Shown: positions 1-9,118 of the stretch, one piece after another
Numbering within the stretch: position 1 is the first letter of the stretch
Layout: each line of letters starts with the position of its first letter
Assembly: GCA_964486935.1 (NCBI GenBank)
Contig: CAZAPG010000009.1
Span: 62,001 to 126,000, forward strand
Direction of reading: 5' to 3'
DNA length: 64,000 nt
From: CAZAPG01 sp964486935
Lineage (GTDB): Bacteria > Chloroflexota > Anaerolineae > 4572-78 > J111
Position numbers and translations under genes: made by a program
Notes under the pieces: generated by a model
The model's input: only the letters and a program-made list of their open reading frames with translations
What the model was told of the DNA's origin: nothing
The model's database searches: none

Positions 1-3000
1 GCTCCAGCCCATTCTAAACAGGTGCGGCCTGACTTGTGGCAGCTCGTCCAGCATCCGCTCCCACTCGGCAACCTGCCAGGTAACATTTATCCCCAAAACC
101 TCGCGCCACTGCGTTTGCAGATAATCCCCTTCAATTGTATTAAAAGGGCCAATCATCCCCTGGACAGTTGGAAAATCCCGCCCGGCAGGATAGCCGGCCT
201 GGGCCAAAAGCTGGCGCGCCTGCTCCGGCTGGTAGGGCAGGCCAATATCCGGCGAATGGCCGGGCATGCCGGGCGGCACAAATCCACCCAGCGCCGGAAA
301 TACATAACCCCGAAGAATGACCCCAGCCACCATCTCCTTGTCGATGGCCATGGCAAACGCCCGGCGCACCCGAACGTCGTTGAAAGGGGGCGTGGTAACG
401 TTAAAGCCCAGATACTGGGTGTTGAGCGCCGGCCCGGAAAAATACTCCTCGGTGTACTGCTGGCGAAGCTGGTCAGACTCTGGGGAGGATAAGAGGCCCA
501 GCATATCGCAGGCATGGGTGCGGTAAAACTCGGCCCGTTCGCCCCAATTGAATGTTTGCAAATTAAGCTCTACTTGCTGTAGGTTGCCCGAAAAGGATAT
601 TTGATAGCCGGGGTTACGCCGCAACGTAATAGAACGCCCGCGCTGATACCCCTCCAGCAAAAACGGCCCGTTGGTAACAATGTGTTGGGGCTGAGTCCAG
701 GCGTTGCCAAATTTTTCTATTGCGTGGCGGGGGACCGGCATAAAATTGGCCAGCAACTGTGGAAAGTAACTGGTCGGGCCTTCTAACTCTACCTGCAAGG
801 TGTAGTCATCCAGGGCCACAATGCCTATTTGCTCCGGGCTGGATAGCCGCCCCTCGTAAAAATCTCTGGCGCCTTTAATGTCAAACCAGTAGCTGGCGTT
901 GGGCGACCCGACCGCCGGATTGAGAATGCGCCGCCAGGCAAAGATAAAATCATGGGCGGTGACAGGCAGGCCGTCGCTCCACAACACATCGCGCCGCAAA
1001 TGAAAAACGTAGCGACTGCCGCCATCCAGCACTTCCCAACTTTTGGCTACCTCTGGCACCACATCAAGTTCCGGGCTAAAGGCCACCAGGCCGCTAAAAA
1101 TCTGGGTAATAATCGTCAGCGAGGTGTCATCTCCGGCCATGGTTGGGTCTAGCGTGGGCGGGTTAAACCAGACGGTTCTAAAGGGATGGGGCGCCGGGCT
1201 TGGCGAGGCGGGCCGGTTCATTTCGGCCCGCTGCCACAGGGTAAAACCCTCGGCGTAGGCTTGCCTGGCCTGTGGAAAATTGAAAGCCAGGTGGTGTGTT
1301 AACCCCAGTTTCATCAAAGTGCGGGCGGCGCGATCGTAATCGCCCTGTTGCTTTAAAGAATTTAGCGCCTGTTGGTAAAAGTCAATCGCTTCCTGGTTGG
1401 CATACAGGCTGCGCGCTCTGTCGCCGGCTTGCAGCAAATATTCGACGGCCCGCTCAACCTGGCCGGCCTGGGTGTAATGCCGGGCCAGGTGAACCGCAAT
1501 CTCATCCAGTCGCCCCCGGTAAATTTCTTCCAGGGCTTTGGCAATTTCGCCATGCAGCAGGCGGCGCTCGCCCACGCTCAACAAGTTGTACAGATATTGC
1601 TGAAACAGGGTATGGACAAATTGGTAGCGCCATAACAACTGCCGGTCTACCTGAAGCTCGCCCTGTTCCTTTACCAGTTGGTGACGCTTTTCAAGCTCCT
1701 CGGATAGCGCCCGCAACAATTCGCGTTCATCCAAATACTGCACCCGGGCCACTATCTGGGCGGTAAAAATTTCACCCTCGACGCTGGCGGCGGCCAGCAC
1801 CCGGCGCAGATTGGGCGGCAACCGGCCAATCCGCTCCTCGATAACGGCCTCGACCCGCGCCGGCAGCCGGGTCCAATCCAGAGCCGCGCCCTCTACCCAG
1901 CGCCCCGCTTCATCCCGCACAATATCGCCCCGCTCTTGCAGGGTGCGTAACAGTTCAACGGTAAAGAGCGGGTGTCCTTCTGTTTGGCGGTGCAGCGCCC
2001 GGCGAAAGCCCGGCCCCAGTTGGTTTGGCTCCGCATCCAGCAAAGCTTCAACAAAATGACGCCCCATGGCCCGGCTCAGGTCAATTTGAACGTCGCCATA
2101 AACCCGCCGGATTTCATTGACCACCCGCTCCAGCGGATGCCGTTCGGGCGCGCCGGCCAGCGGGCGGCCCAGGGCCACTTCATCGGGGCGGTAGGTGATG
2201 ATGAGCAGAATCTGGCCGGCGGCTAACCGGCGGCCCAGGTGAAAAAGCAAATTGAGCGAGGCGGCATCGGCCCATTGGGCGTCATCAACCACTAACAGCA
2301 GAGGATGTTGTTGGGCCAGGGCGTGCAGCACCCCGTTAAATTGCTCAAACAGGCGGCTTTGCGCTTCTTGAGAGAGGTCGCCATTTGAGGCCGGATAGCT
2401 CACGGCGTCGGCCTGCAAAGTTCCGCTGGCGGTGAATGTAACCCCGGAGATAAAGCCGCCGACCAAATCCGGGCCGCGTTCGAGCACGGCTTTTTGAAAA
2501 CGCGGAGCCAGCGCCAGCAACCGCCGGCCATTTTCCCGACTGATTGCGCCCCGGCTCCAGCCCGGCTCAAGCTGGCCGGCTAACAGGGCCAGCATCTCGC
2601 GGAAGGGCAGGTACGGGTCGCCGCTGCCGGTGTGGGCATCGCAGTTGCCAACGGCCACAATCAGGTTGTCGAACGATTCTTGCGCTTGCCGGGCAAATTG
2701 GTGAACCAGGGCGGTTTTGCCGCTGCCGGCATCGCCGCTGATGAGCGCCACCTGCCCCCGGTGGTTGAGCGCCGCTTGAAGGTGTTGCTCCAGTTGGGCC
2801 AGCTCTTGCTCGCGGGCTACAAAAAGGGGGTGCGGGCCGGTTGGAAGCTGGACAACTATATCGGGTGCCGGCGGCGGCTGTTCCGGGGCTGTGTTCAAAG
2901 TTCTGGTTAGGATTTGCTGGTACAGAGCCTGGGTTTGGCTGCCGGGCGCAATACCCAACTCTTGCTGCAAAATATCGGCGCAGGTTTGATACTGGCGCAG

Positions 3001-3657
3001 GGCCGCGGCCCGCTGCCCGGTGAGGGCGTACAACTCTATCAGGCGGCGATGGGCTGCCTCGTCCAGCGGCTCTAACTCTACCCAGCGCCGGGCGTGGTTT
3101 AAAGCTGACTCGTGCTGGCCGGCGGCGTAATACCCGTCAACCAGCCGTTGCAGCAGGGCGGTTAGCTCCCGGCGCAGCGTTTCGGCCTGAAAGAATTGCC
3201 ATTCATCAAAGGCGGGGCTATCGCGCAGGGTAAAGCCGGCCAAAAAGTCGTCGGCATACAGGGTGGCGGCCTGGGTTAGCAGCGGCAGACACTCCGGGCA
3301 AATTTGGCCGGTCGGGTGGTTGTGCCGGCGGCACTCGGCCAGTAGATGGCGAAACTGGTGCAGGTCAACCCACAAATTTTGGGTAGCGTTCAGGGCAATG
3401 GAATCGCGGTCGCTGCGCAGCCAGTTACCGGGCAGGGCGTTGTTTAGCGCCGAGAGCGTGCGGCGCAATGCGCCTCGCGCCCTGGATTGGTCCAGTTCCG
3501 GCCAGAGCAGCGTAGCCAGCGTGTCGCGCTGATGGGGGCGGCCCGTGAGGGCCAGGTAAATCAGCAAGGCCATGGCCTTGCGGCGGCTCATTTCGACGGG
3601 CTGGTTGTTGTGTTCCAGCCGGGGCGAGCCAAATAGATACAGTGCCAGTTGCGCCAT
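1..3657 (-). CDS. SARP/BTAD-AAA-TPR regulator fused to a family 5 solute-binding domain (partial, C-terminus off the window)
   Basis: The frame is open from an ATG at 3657 to the left edge, giving 1219 residues without a stop. Residues 1-95 look like a winged-helix OmpR-type DNA-binding domain and 95-250 like a BTAD domain, the SARP arrangement. Residues 275-690 are a STAND/AAA ATPase: Walker A GDAGSGKT at 308-315 and a Walker B reading LLLVVDDAQWAD. TPR-like helices follow to about 800. From about 825 the chain reads as an oligopeptide/nickel-binding protein (SBP_bac_5) with phrases such as VWFNPPTLDP and WSDGLPVTAHDF. No signal peptide or membrane helix precedes this part, so the binding domain should be cytoplasmic and probably acts as an internal ligand sensor (inference). 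The ribosome-binding site GGAGGG fits the chosen start. The 3' end lies outside the window. Confidence 0.9.
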   Translation of the reverse strand, partial: MAQLALYLFGSPRLEHNNQPVEMSRRKAMALLIYLALTGRPHQRDTLATLLWPELDQSRARGALRRTLSALNNALPGNWLRSDRDSIALNATQNLWVDLHQFRHLLAECRRHNHPTGQICPECLPLLTQAATLYADDFLAGFTLRDSPAFDEWQFFQAETLRRELTALLQRLVDGYYAAGQHESALNHARRWVELEPLDEAAHRRLIELYALTGQRAAALRQYQTCADILQQELGIAPGSQTQALYQQILTRTLNTAPEQPPPAPDIVVQLPTGPHPLFVAREQELAQLEQHLQAALNHRGQVALISGDAGSGKTALVHQFARQAQESFDNLIVAVGNCDAHTGSGDPYLPFREMLALLAGQLEPGWSRGAISRENGRRLLALAPRFQKAVLERGPDLVGGFISGVTFTASGTLQADAVSYPASNGDLSQEAQSRLFEQFNGVLHALAQQHPLLLVVDDAQWADAASLNLLFHLGRRLAAGQILLIITYRPDEVALGRPLAGAPERHPLERVVNEIRRVYGDVQIDLSRAMGRHFVEALLDAEPNQLGPGFRRALHRQTEGHPLFTVELLRTLQERGDIVRDEAGRWVEGAALDWTRLPARVEAVIEERIGRLPPNLRRVLAAASVEGEIFTAQIVARVQYLDERELLRALSEELEKRHQLVKEQGELQVDRQLLWRYQFVHTLFQQYLYNLLSVGERRLLHGEIAKALEEIYRGRLDEIAVHLARHYTQAGQVERAVEYLLQAGDRARSLYANQEAIDFYQQALNSLKQQGDYDRAARTLMKLGLTHHLAFNFPQARQAYAEGFTLWQRAEMNRPASPSPAPHPFRTVWFNPPTLDPTMAGDDTSLTIITQIFSGLVAFSPELDVVPEVAKSWEVLDGGSRYVFHLRRDVLWSDGLPVTAHDFIFAWRRILNPAVGSPNASYWFDIKGARDFYEGRLSSPEQIGIVALDDYTLQVELEGPTSYFPQLLANFMPVPRHAIEKFGNAWTQPQHIVTNGPFLLEGYQRGRSITLRRNPGYQISFSGNLQQVELNLQTFNWGERAEFYRTHACDMLGLLSSPESDQLRQQYTEEYFSGPALNTQYLGFNVTTPPFNDVRVRRAFAMAIDKEMVAGVILRGYVFPALGGFVPPGMPGHSPDIGLPYQPEQARQLLAQAGYPAGRDFPTVQGMIGPFNTIEGDYLQTQWREVLGINVTWQVAEWERMLDELPQVRPHLFRMGWS

Positions 3658-3677
3658 GCAGACCCTCCTGCTTCGTA

Positions 3678-3706
3678 ATTCTACTGTAAACGGAAATAAA
3701 TAGCAA
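3678..3706 (-). promoter_or_regulatory. Promoter of the SARP-SBP gene
   Basis: On the minus strand TTGCTA (3706-3701) and TAGAAT (3683-3678) are separated by 17 bp, about 20 bp before the start codon of the SARP-family gene. The -10 matches 5 of 6 and the -35 matches 4 of 6 consensus bases. Confidence 0.55.
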
Positions 3707-3718
3707 CGGTTTTTTTGA

Positions 3719-3772
3719 GACGCTTTTGGGGACGCTTTTGGTGACGGTTACGAGACGGTAGCCGGTTATACT
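3719..3772 (+). promoter_or_regulatory. Four phased GACG direct repeats and a -10 box, probable SARP operator
   Basis: GACG begins at 3719, 3731, 3743 and 3754, so the units are spaced 12, 12 and 11 bp, about one helical turn. The first two units share GACGCTTTTGG. The last ends a few bases before TATACT (3767-3772), which has no recognisable -35. SARP regulators are known to bind short direct repeats on one helix face close to the -10. The block lies between the SARP gene (minus) and the small gene at 3833 (plus), so it could serve activation of the small gene and autoregulation. That the encoded SARP binds here is inference. Confidence 0.55.
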
Positions 3773-3832
3773 ATAAATAAATAGTACTCACCCGGTTAAT
3801 AACAGAACCGTTTAGCGTTTGAGGAGGTCTGA

Positions 3833-4054
3833 ATGTTTCATTTAGGTAATTCCGCCGAAGTAAACAGAGAGCAGCAAGCCGACCGGCTGCGTAAAGCCGA
3901 GCGGGAGCGGTTGGCTCAGGCAGCTATGGCCGCTAAAGCCAAATCGGCTGCCTGGCAAAATGTTAGAAAGCGTCTGGCCGAGTTAATAGAAAAGCAACAG
4001 AATAGTCAAACCGGGGACTCGCCAACCGAAAGCTACGCCTTTGGCGAAGGCTAG
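3833..4054 (+). CDS. Small charged helical protein, candidate SARP target
   Basis: This encodes 73 residues after a strong ribosome-binding site (GAGGAGG) and is followed directly by a strong terminator, so it is very likely a real single-gene unit. The middle of the protein is rich in Arg, Lys, Glu, Ala and Gln and should form one long amphipathic helix (residues 10-55); the C-terminus is acidic and unstructured. There is no signal peptide, membrane segment or cysteine pair. I do not recognise a family. It starts 176 bp from the SARP-SBP gene and diverges from it, with the phased GACG repeats and a -10 box in between, so it is the best candidate for a gene controlled by that regulator. Confidence 0.75.
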   Translation: MFHLGNSAEVNREQQADRLRKAERERLAQAAMAAKAKSAAWQNVRKRLAELIEKQQNSQTGDSPTESYAFGEG

Positions 4055-4073
4055 GCGTTTGCAAAGCTGAATA

Positions 4074-4107
4074 AAGAGAGCCTTGTTGCCGGCAACAAGG
4101 CTCTTTT
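4074..4107 (+). terminator. Rho-independent terminator of the small gene
   Basis: A perfect 13-bp stem (GAGCCTTGTTGCC against GGCAACAAGGCTC) is followed by TTTT and extended by A-T pairs on both sides. It may also end the DUF983 transcript coming from the other side. Confidence 0.9.
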
Positions 4108-4126
4108 GCTTTGGGGCAAAAAGGTT

Positions 4127-4564
4127 TTAGCTGCCATCGTTGTGAAAAAAGTAGTGGTCAATAGCCAGATAAATGGCTTTGGCGTGCCGGGCAATGAGCA
4201 GGGCAAAGATAAAGGTGGGCGCTACAACCGCCAGGAGCATTTGCGCCGTTGTCAGATTGAAGTAGTGGTAAAAAATCAGGAGCAGAGCAATCCCAAACAG
4301 GGCGGCCAGGCCGTAATCAAGACTCCACAAAGCCAGCATAAAGTAGCCGGGTTCGCGGTTGTAGGCGTAGTTGCAAACAGGGCAGCCCGGCAGCGTGTCA
4401 AACCAGTGATTGATGTTTTTTACCTGGCTAACGGGTCGAAACAAGGGCGACACGCCGCAAACCGGACATCGCAGCCGGGCGCTGCGATAAAAATAAATCC
4501 AGGCTTTTTTAAGTGGGGTTGAATCTAAATTTGCGCCGACCAGTTGCGAGTCGTTTGGTCTCAT
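4127..4564 (-). CDS. DUF983 family membrane protein
   Basis: The 145-residue protein has two CxxC pairs (C33/C36 and C61/C64) that probably bind a metal such as zinc, then the family-typical EPGYF and two hydrophobic helices (about 72-92 and 100-125). DUF983 proteins are small inner-membrane proteins of unknown role, often found near respiratory or cytochrome genes. Here it stands alone and converges with the small gene at 3833. The length is normal for the family. Its start faces a palindrome and a possible extended -10 promoter. Confidence 0.85.
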   Translation of the reverse strand: MRPNDSQLVGANLDSTPLKKAWIYFYRSARLRCPVCGVSPLFRPVSQVKNINHWFDTLPGCPVCNYAYNREPGYFMLALWSLDYGLAALFGIALLLIFYHYFNLTTAQMLLAVVAPTFIFALLIARHAKAIYLAIDHYFFHNDGS

Positions 4565-4636
4565 AATTGAATTAGCCCGGACAATTGAGGGGATGCGTCT
4601 GGGATTTTAGGCAATTTTGATCAAATTCTGCCGGAT

Positions 4637-4677
4637 AGTATACCAGTTAAGCGGTGGTTACGCTATAACGTTATAGC
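4637..4677 (-). promoter_or_regulatory. Extended -10 and 16-bp palindrome upstream of the DUF983 gene
   Basis: The minus strand reads TGG-TATACT (4645-4637), an extended -10 box about 75 bp before the start of the DUF983 gene. Just upstream lies a perfect 16-bp palindrome, GCTATAACGTTATAGC (4662-4677), placed where a regulator could overlap the -35 region. No -35 box is evident. The rest of 4565-4972 holds no gene I can support. Confidence 0.4.
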
Positions 4678-4723
4678 AATATAGCCGTATAAAGGGCGCA
4701 AAATTCGCCCCACCTTTGACCTA

Positions 4724-4752
4724 TTGACTTTTTAGGCTCCCTGGGGCAAAAT
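4724..4752 (+). promoter_or_regulatory. Possible promoter of the adenylyl cyclase gene
   Basis: TTGACT (4724-4729) and CAAAAT (4747-4752) are 17 bp apart. The -10 is weak. It would give a leader of about 210 nt before the ATG at 4973, in which I see no strong structure. Confidence 0.35.
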
Positions 4753-4972
4753 GTCATAGGGAAGATAATACCAACAACGTATATTTGAATTTTTGTAATG
4801 TAAAATGTAATGTTTGCCTGATATACTATTTTCAGGATAAGGCTGAATATTGTCCGGTAACACCTCTACTACTAAAAGCCACACCTATAGGCAATCCCTG
4901 CAAACTGGTAAAGCTATTGGGTTTGTTTTATAAATCAGGCGCCATTTTACCGCTCATTAATAGTTAAAAACT

Positions 4973-7900
4973 ATGACCTCACCGGATTTTTTAGAAAAAC
5001 TAGCGGCGTATGTTCCAATGCCTGTGGCGCAGGCTATTTATCACCAGCCAGGCTCACCAACGGAACCGAAAGCGCGCCGCTTTCCTGCGGCTGTGTTATT
5101 TACCGATATATCCGGTTTTACCCCTCTGAGTGAGCTTTTGAGCCAGGCCGGCCCCACCGGCGCAGAAGAGCTAACCCAGCTTATTAACCAATATTTTAGC
5201 CAAATGATTCAAATCATCAGGGCTTATCATGGCCAGGTTGTTAAATTTTCTGGCGACGCTGTGACCGTGCTTTTTCCCGCCAGCAAAATTTCATTGGCCC
5301 TGGCCGCGCGCCGGGCCGGTGATTGCGCGCTGGCCATGCAGGCCCAAATGAGCCACTTTTCAGATATCAAAACCTCTCGAGGGCGAGCTTCGCTCTCGAT
5401 GAAAGTGGGTGTTGGCGCCGGCGAGGTGTTAGAGTGCAGTATTGGCGGGGCGCTCGGTCGCTGGGAGTATGTGGTGGCCGGCGACCCGCTGGTGCAGGTA
5501 GCCTCTGCCGAACATTTTGCCCAACCCGGCGAAATCTTTTTAAGCCCCCAGGTCTGGGCTATGGTCAACAGGTTTTTTATTGGCACGCAAGACCAGCATC
5601 ACCACGGCTTTATTCAGCTTCGCCGGGCGCTTGAGCCGCTGCCGGAACTCAGGCCGGCTAAACTCCACTGGGAGCGGCTGGCCCCCCAACAGCGAGAGCA
5701 GGCCAGGGTAGCCCTGGAATGTTTTGTGCCCGGCGCCATCAAAGCCCGCTTACATGAGCAATCGGAGTGGCTGGCTGAACTGCGCCGGATGGCTATTTTG
5801 TTTGTAGGCATCGGCGGGCTTGATTATGAGGCCGTGGAAGCAAGTCAAAAATTGCAGGATTTTTTGCAGGCCACGCAAGAGGTTATTTACCGTTTTGAAG
5901 GCTCGCTGGGCAAAGTAGCCGTTGACGACAAAGGCACTATTTTGTTAATTCTCTTTGGCGCGCCGCCCTTCTTTCACGAGGATGACGCCACCCGGGCCGT
6001 GGCTTGCGCGCTGGGGCTTCAATCGGTGGCCAGAGAGCAAAATTTGCATATGGCTATTGGCATTACCGAAGGTTCTATTTTTGCCGGCCCGGTGGGCGCT
6101 CCCAGCCGGCGGGAGTATACCGTTATTGGCGATTCGGTGAATTTGGCCGCCCGGCTCATGCAATATGGCCGCGCCGGCACCATCATTGTCAGCGAGCGGG
6201 TTAAAGAGCGGGCCGGCGCTCAATTTATTACCGAAAGTTTGGGCCAAATCTCGCTGCGCGGCAAAAAACAGGCCCTCACCGCCTACCTGGTTAAGGGCGA
6301 GCAAGGCACGCAAGAGGAATTTGTCAGCCGCTATTTGCTGCACGAAGACCCGCTCATTGGCCGCAAGGCCGAACTGGAGCAGTTGCGGCGACTCTCGGCC
6401 CGCAGCAAGGCCGGTAAAATGCAGCTTCTGTTTATCGAGGGCGAGTTGGGGCAGGGCAAAAGCCGTTTGGCCGCCGAACTGGTGCACGAGTGGATACTGG
6501 AAAAAGGCGTTGGTTATGGTAGCAAATGCGTTAGCTACGGCCAGCAAATTCCCTACCAGGCCTGGCGGCCTGTTTTGGCCGGTATTTTTGGGCTGAGCCA
6601 GTCGCTTTCAACTCAGCGACAGTTGGCCCGGCTGGCTACCAGCATTGCCCAATTAGAAGACCCGCCGGAGCAACCCGATTATTGGGTAGACCGCCTGCCC
6701 CTGCTGGCCGACGTGCTGGGCCTGGATGCCCCGGAAAACGATTTCACCCGCAACATCTCCAGTAAATTGCGCCGCAATAACACCTTTGCCCTGATTGAGG
6801 CCATTCTGCGCCGCCAGCTTGAGCAGCATCCGCTCTTGATTGTGCTGGAAGATATGCATTGGGCCGATGAGTTGTCGCTATCGCTGACAGCTTATCTAAC
6901 CCAAAAATTAGTTGACAGCCCCCTGCTGCTGGCATTGGTGCATCGCCCCATTTCTCAAGCCAATCTCGACATTCTGGCGCACATTATGGACTTGCCTCAC
7001 GTTTCCACCATTCACCTGGAACCGCTCTCGGAACAGGAGAGTTTGGATTTAATCAGAATTTTGCTGAATGGGCGTCTCCTGTCGCCAAAGGCCGAGGAGA
7101 TTTTGCTCAGCCGGGGCCAGGGCAACCCCTTCTTTTTGCAAGAGATTACCGGCGCTATTTTAGATGTGGTTGACGGCAAAAATGAGCAATCTTTTGAGTC
7201 GATAGATGTATTTGACCTGCCTAACACCATTCAGGATGTTATCTTTTCCCGCGTCGATAAATTATCCGAAGCCGAAAAGCTCACCCTGAAAATTGCCTCG
7301 GTCATTGGCGCAAGTTTTCAGCGCTCATTATTGTCAGAAGTACACCCCATTACCGATGCTCGCTACCGCCTGCCCTCGCAGCTTGACCGGCTGGAAAACG
7401 AAAAGCTCATTCGGTTAGAAGTACCCGCGCCCAAATGGGAGTATGTTTTTCGCAATGTTATCACTCAAGAGGTGGTCTACGAAGGGTTGCTGCTGGCCCA
7501 GCGCCGCCAGTTGCATGGCGTGGTAGCCAGCACCCTTGAGCTGGTGGCCCCCGATGAAGTAGAGCAACTGGCCTTTCATTACAGCCGCAGCGGCAACACC
7601 GATAAGGCCCTCCATTACTTAAAGGTTGCCGGCGATAAAGCCCACCGGGAGTTTGCCAACCACGCCGCTATTAACTATTACAGTGAAATTCTAAAACTGT
7701 TGGCCACTAACACCGAAAAAGGCGCCGGCATTATTTCGGCAGAATATTGGGACATTTTGCTGGAGCGGGCTAAATTATACCAACTTATTGGCGCCCGCGA
7801 TGAAGCCCTGGAAGATTTGGGTACCTTAGGCATTATGGCCGAGGCGCTCAACCACGACCGCCGCCGCGCTTTGTCTGCCAAACAATGGACTCATTTTTAC

Positions 7901-9043
7901 GAGGCCAGCGGCGATTATGACTCTGGCCTGGAGCTGGTTGAAAGAGCCGTAGGGCTGGCCCAAAAGGCCGGCGATGAGAAATTGCTGGGCGAGAGTTACA
8001 GTCAATGGGGCAAGCTGCTCTATCTGCGTGGCGAGTTTGATACCTCGTATAAATATTTACAGCAGGCCTGGTTTATTGCCCAGGAGCATGGCGATAAAGT
8101 GGCCCAGGCCGATTGTTTAAACAATATGGGCATTGTGGCTCACTATCAGGCCGATTATAACGTGGCCCTTTACTTTTACCAGGAAGCCCTGGATTTGTGG
8201 CAAGAAATGGGCGACCAGGTGGGGTTGGGCAATGCGCTGCACAATCTGGGCCGGGTTCACTATGATATGGGCGAGCATATGGCCGCCTACCAGTGCTATC
8301 AACGGGCGCGGACGCTGCACCGCACCATTGGCGACCGGGCCGGCGAGGCGCTCATTCAGCACAGCCTGGCCAAAATACACCGCAACCTGGGCGATTACAA
8401 ATCGGCCCGCCGCCTGTTTGAAGAAACCCTTACGTTTCACCAATCCGTTGATGACCGCCACCGCGAAGCCTACAGTCTTTATCACCTGGGTTTTTTGCAT
8501 AGCCGATTAGGCCAACACAAAATGGCCATCACCTTTTTTACAGAAGCCATTTTTACCCTGCGCGAACTTAACGACCCCTGGGCGCTGGCCGAAGCCCTGA
8601 CCTACTATAGCTGGACTCTCAATAAAGACGGCCAGCCGCAAGCGGCCAGAGAAGCCATCATCGAAGCGCTGCGCATTGGCCGGGAAACCCGCCAGGAAAC
8701 TGCAATGATGGAATACACCGCCATTTTGGGCGATATCGCCCTGGCAATGAATGATTTGAGTCTGGCCGATGCCTGCGCTCAACAGGCGCTAAACTTTATT
8801 ACTAACCAGGGCACCCAGGGCATCGAACACCCCGAAATTGTCTATTTAATCTGTTATCACATTTTGCAGGCCAACCAAAAATTTGAACAGGCCCAGGCTA
8901 TCTTGGTGCGCGCCCAGCAGCATATCCAGGCCCAGGCCGACCAAATTGATGAACCCGGCCTGCGCGAAGCCTATCTGGGTAATATTATCGAAGTTCAAGA
9001 AATTTTGAGGCTGGCTAACCAGACCCAGTTGCAGCCGGCCTAA
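4973..9043 (+). CDS. Soluble-adenylyl-cyclase-like protein: two class III cyclase domains, AAA ATPase, TPR tail
   Basis: This 1356-residue protein should make cAMP in the cytoplasm. Cyclase domain 1 (about 35-200) has LFTDISGFT with metal-binding D45 and KFSGDA with K91 and D95, but its NxxxR segment is replaced by VQVASAEH. Domain 2 (about 270-440) lacks the first metal aspartate (G279 in its place) yet keeps GDSVNLAARL with N390 and R394. The two halves therefore look complementary, making one heterodimeric active site as in vertebrate soluble adenylyl cyclase (ADCY10), which shares the order C1-C2-P-loop NTPase-TPR. The ATPase begins at LIGR (461) with Walker A GELGQGKS near 490-497 and Walker B VLEDMHWAD. 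TPR helices fill the last 500 residues. It is monocistronic, with a terminator immediately after it. Confidence 0.92.
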   Translation: MTSPDFLEKLAAYVPMPVAQAIYHQPGSPTEPKARRFPAAVLFTDISGFTPLSELLSQAGPTGAEELTQLINQYFSQMIQIIRAYHGQVVKFSGDAVTVLFPASKISLALAARRAGDCALAMQAQMSHFSDIKTSRGRASLSMKVGVGAGEVLECSIGGALGRWEYVVAGDPLVQVASAEHFAQPGEIFLSPQVWAMVNRFFIGTQDQHHHGFIQLRRALEPLPELRPAKLHWERLAPQQREQARVALECFVPGAIKARLHEQSEWLAELRRMAILFVGIGGLDYEAVEASQKLQDFLQATQEVIYRFEGSLGKVAVDDKGTILLILFGAPPFFHEDDATRAVACALGLQSVAREQNLHMAIGITEGSIFAGPVGAPSRREYTVIGDSVNLAARLMQYGRAGTIIVSERVKERAGAQFITESLGQISLRGKKQALTAYLVKGEQGTQEEFVSRYLLHEDPLIGRKAELEQLRRLSARSKAGKMQLLFIEGELGQGKSRLAAELVHEWILEKGVGYGSKCVSYGQQIPYQAWRPVLAGIFGLSQSLSTQRQLARLATSIAQLEDPPEQPDYWVDRLPLLADVLGLDAPENDFTRNISSKLRRNNTFALIEAILRRQLEQHPLLIVLEDMHWADELSLSLTAYLTQKLVDSPLLLALVHRPISQANLDILAHIMDLPHVSTIHLEPLSEQESLDLIRILLNGRLLSPKAEEILLSRGQGNPFFLQEITGAILDVVDGKNEQSFESIDVFDLPNTIQDVIFSRVDKLSEAEKLTLKIASVIGASFQRSLLSEVHPITDARYRLPSQLDRLENEKLIRLEVPAPKWEYVFRNVITQEVVYEGLLLAQRRQLHGVVASTLELVAPDEVEQLAFHYSRSGNTDKALHYLKVAGDKAHREFANHAAINYYSEILKLLATNTEKGAGIISAEYWDILLERAKLYQLIGARDEALEDLGTLGIMAEALNHDRRRALSAKQWTHFYEASGDYDSGLELVERAVGLAQKAGDEKLLGESYSQWGKLLYLRGEFDTSYKYLQQAWFIAQEHGDKVAQADCLNNMGIVAHYQADYNVALYFYQEALDLWQEMGDQVGLGNALHNLGRVHYDMGEHMAAYQCYQRARTLHRTIGDRAGEALIQHSLAKIHRNLGDYKSARRLFEETLTFHQSVDDRHREAYSLYHLGFLHSRLGQHKMAITFFTEAIFTLRELNDPWALAEALTYYSWTLNKDGQPQAAREAIIEALRIGRETRQETAMMEYTAILGDIALAMNDLSLADACAQQALNFITNQGTQGIEHPEIVYLICYHILQANQKFEQAQAILVRAQQHIQAQADQIDEPGLREAYLGNIIEVQEILRLANQTQLQPA

Positions 9044-9063
9044 AACCACGCCTGAAACCCCTC

Positions 9064-9093
9064 AAGCCCGATTTTTGTTTCGGGCTTTTTTTA
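9064..9093 (+). terminator. Terminator after the cyclase gene
   Basis: AAGCCCGA and TCGGGCTT form a stem around a short T-rich loop and are followed by a long run of T. Confidence 0.85.
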
Positions 9094-9118
9094 TTTTTGC
9101 AAGAGTTAGGGTTTTAAT

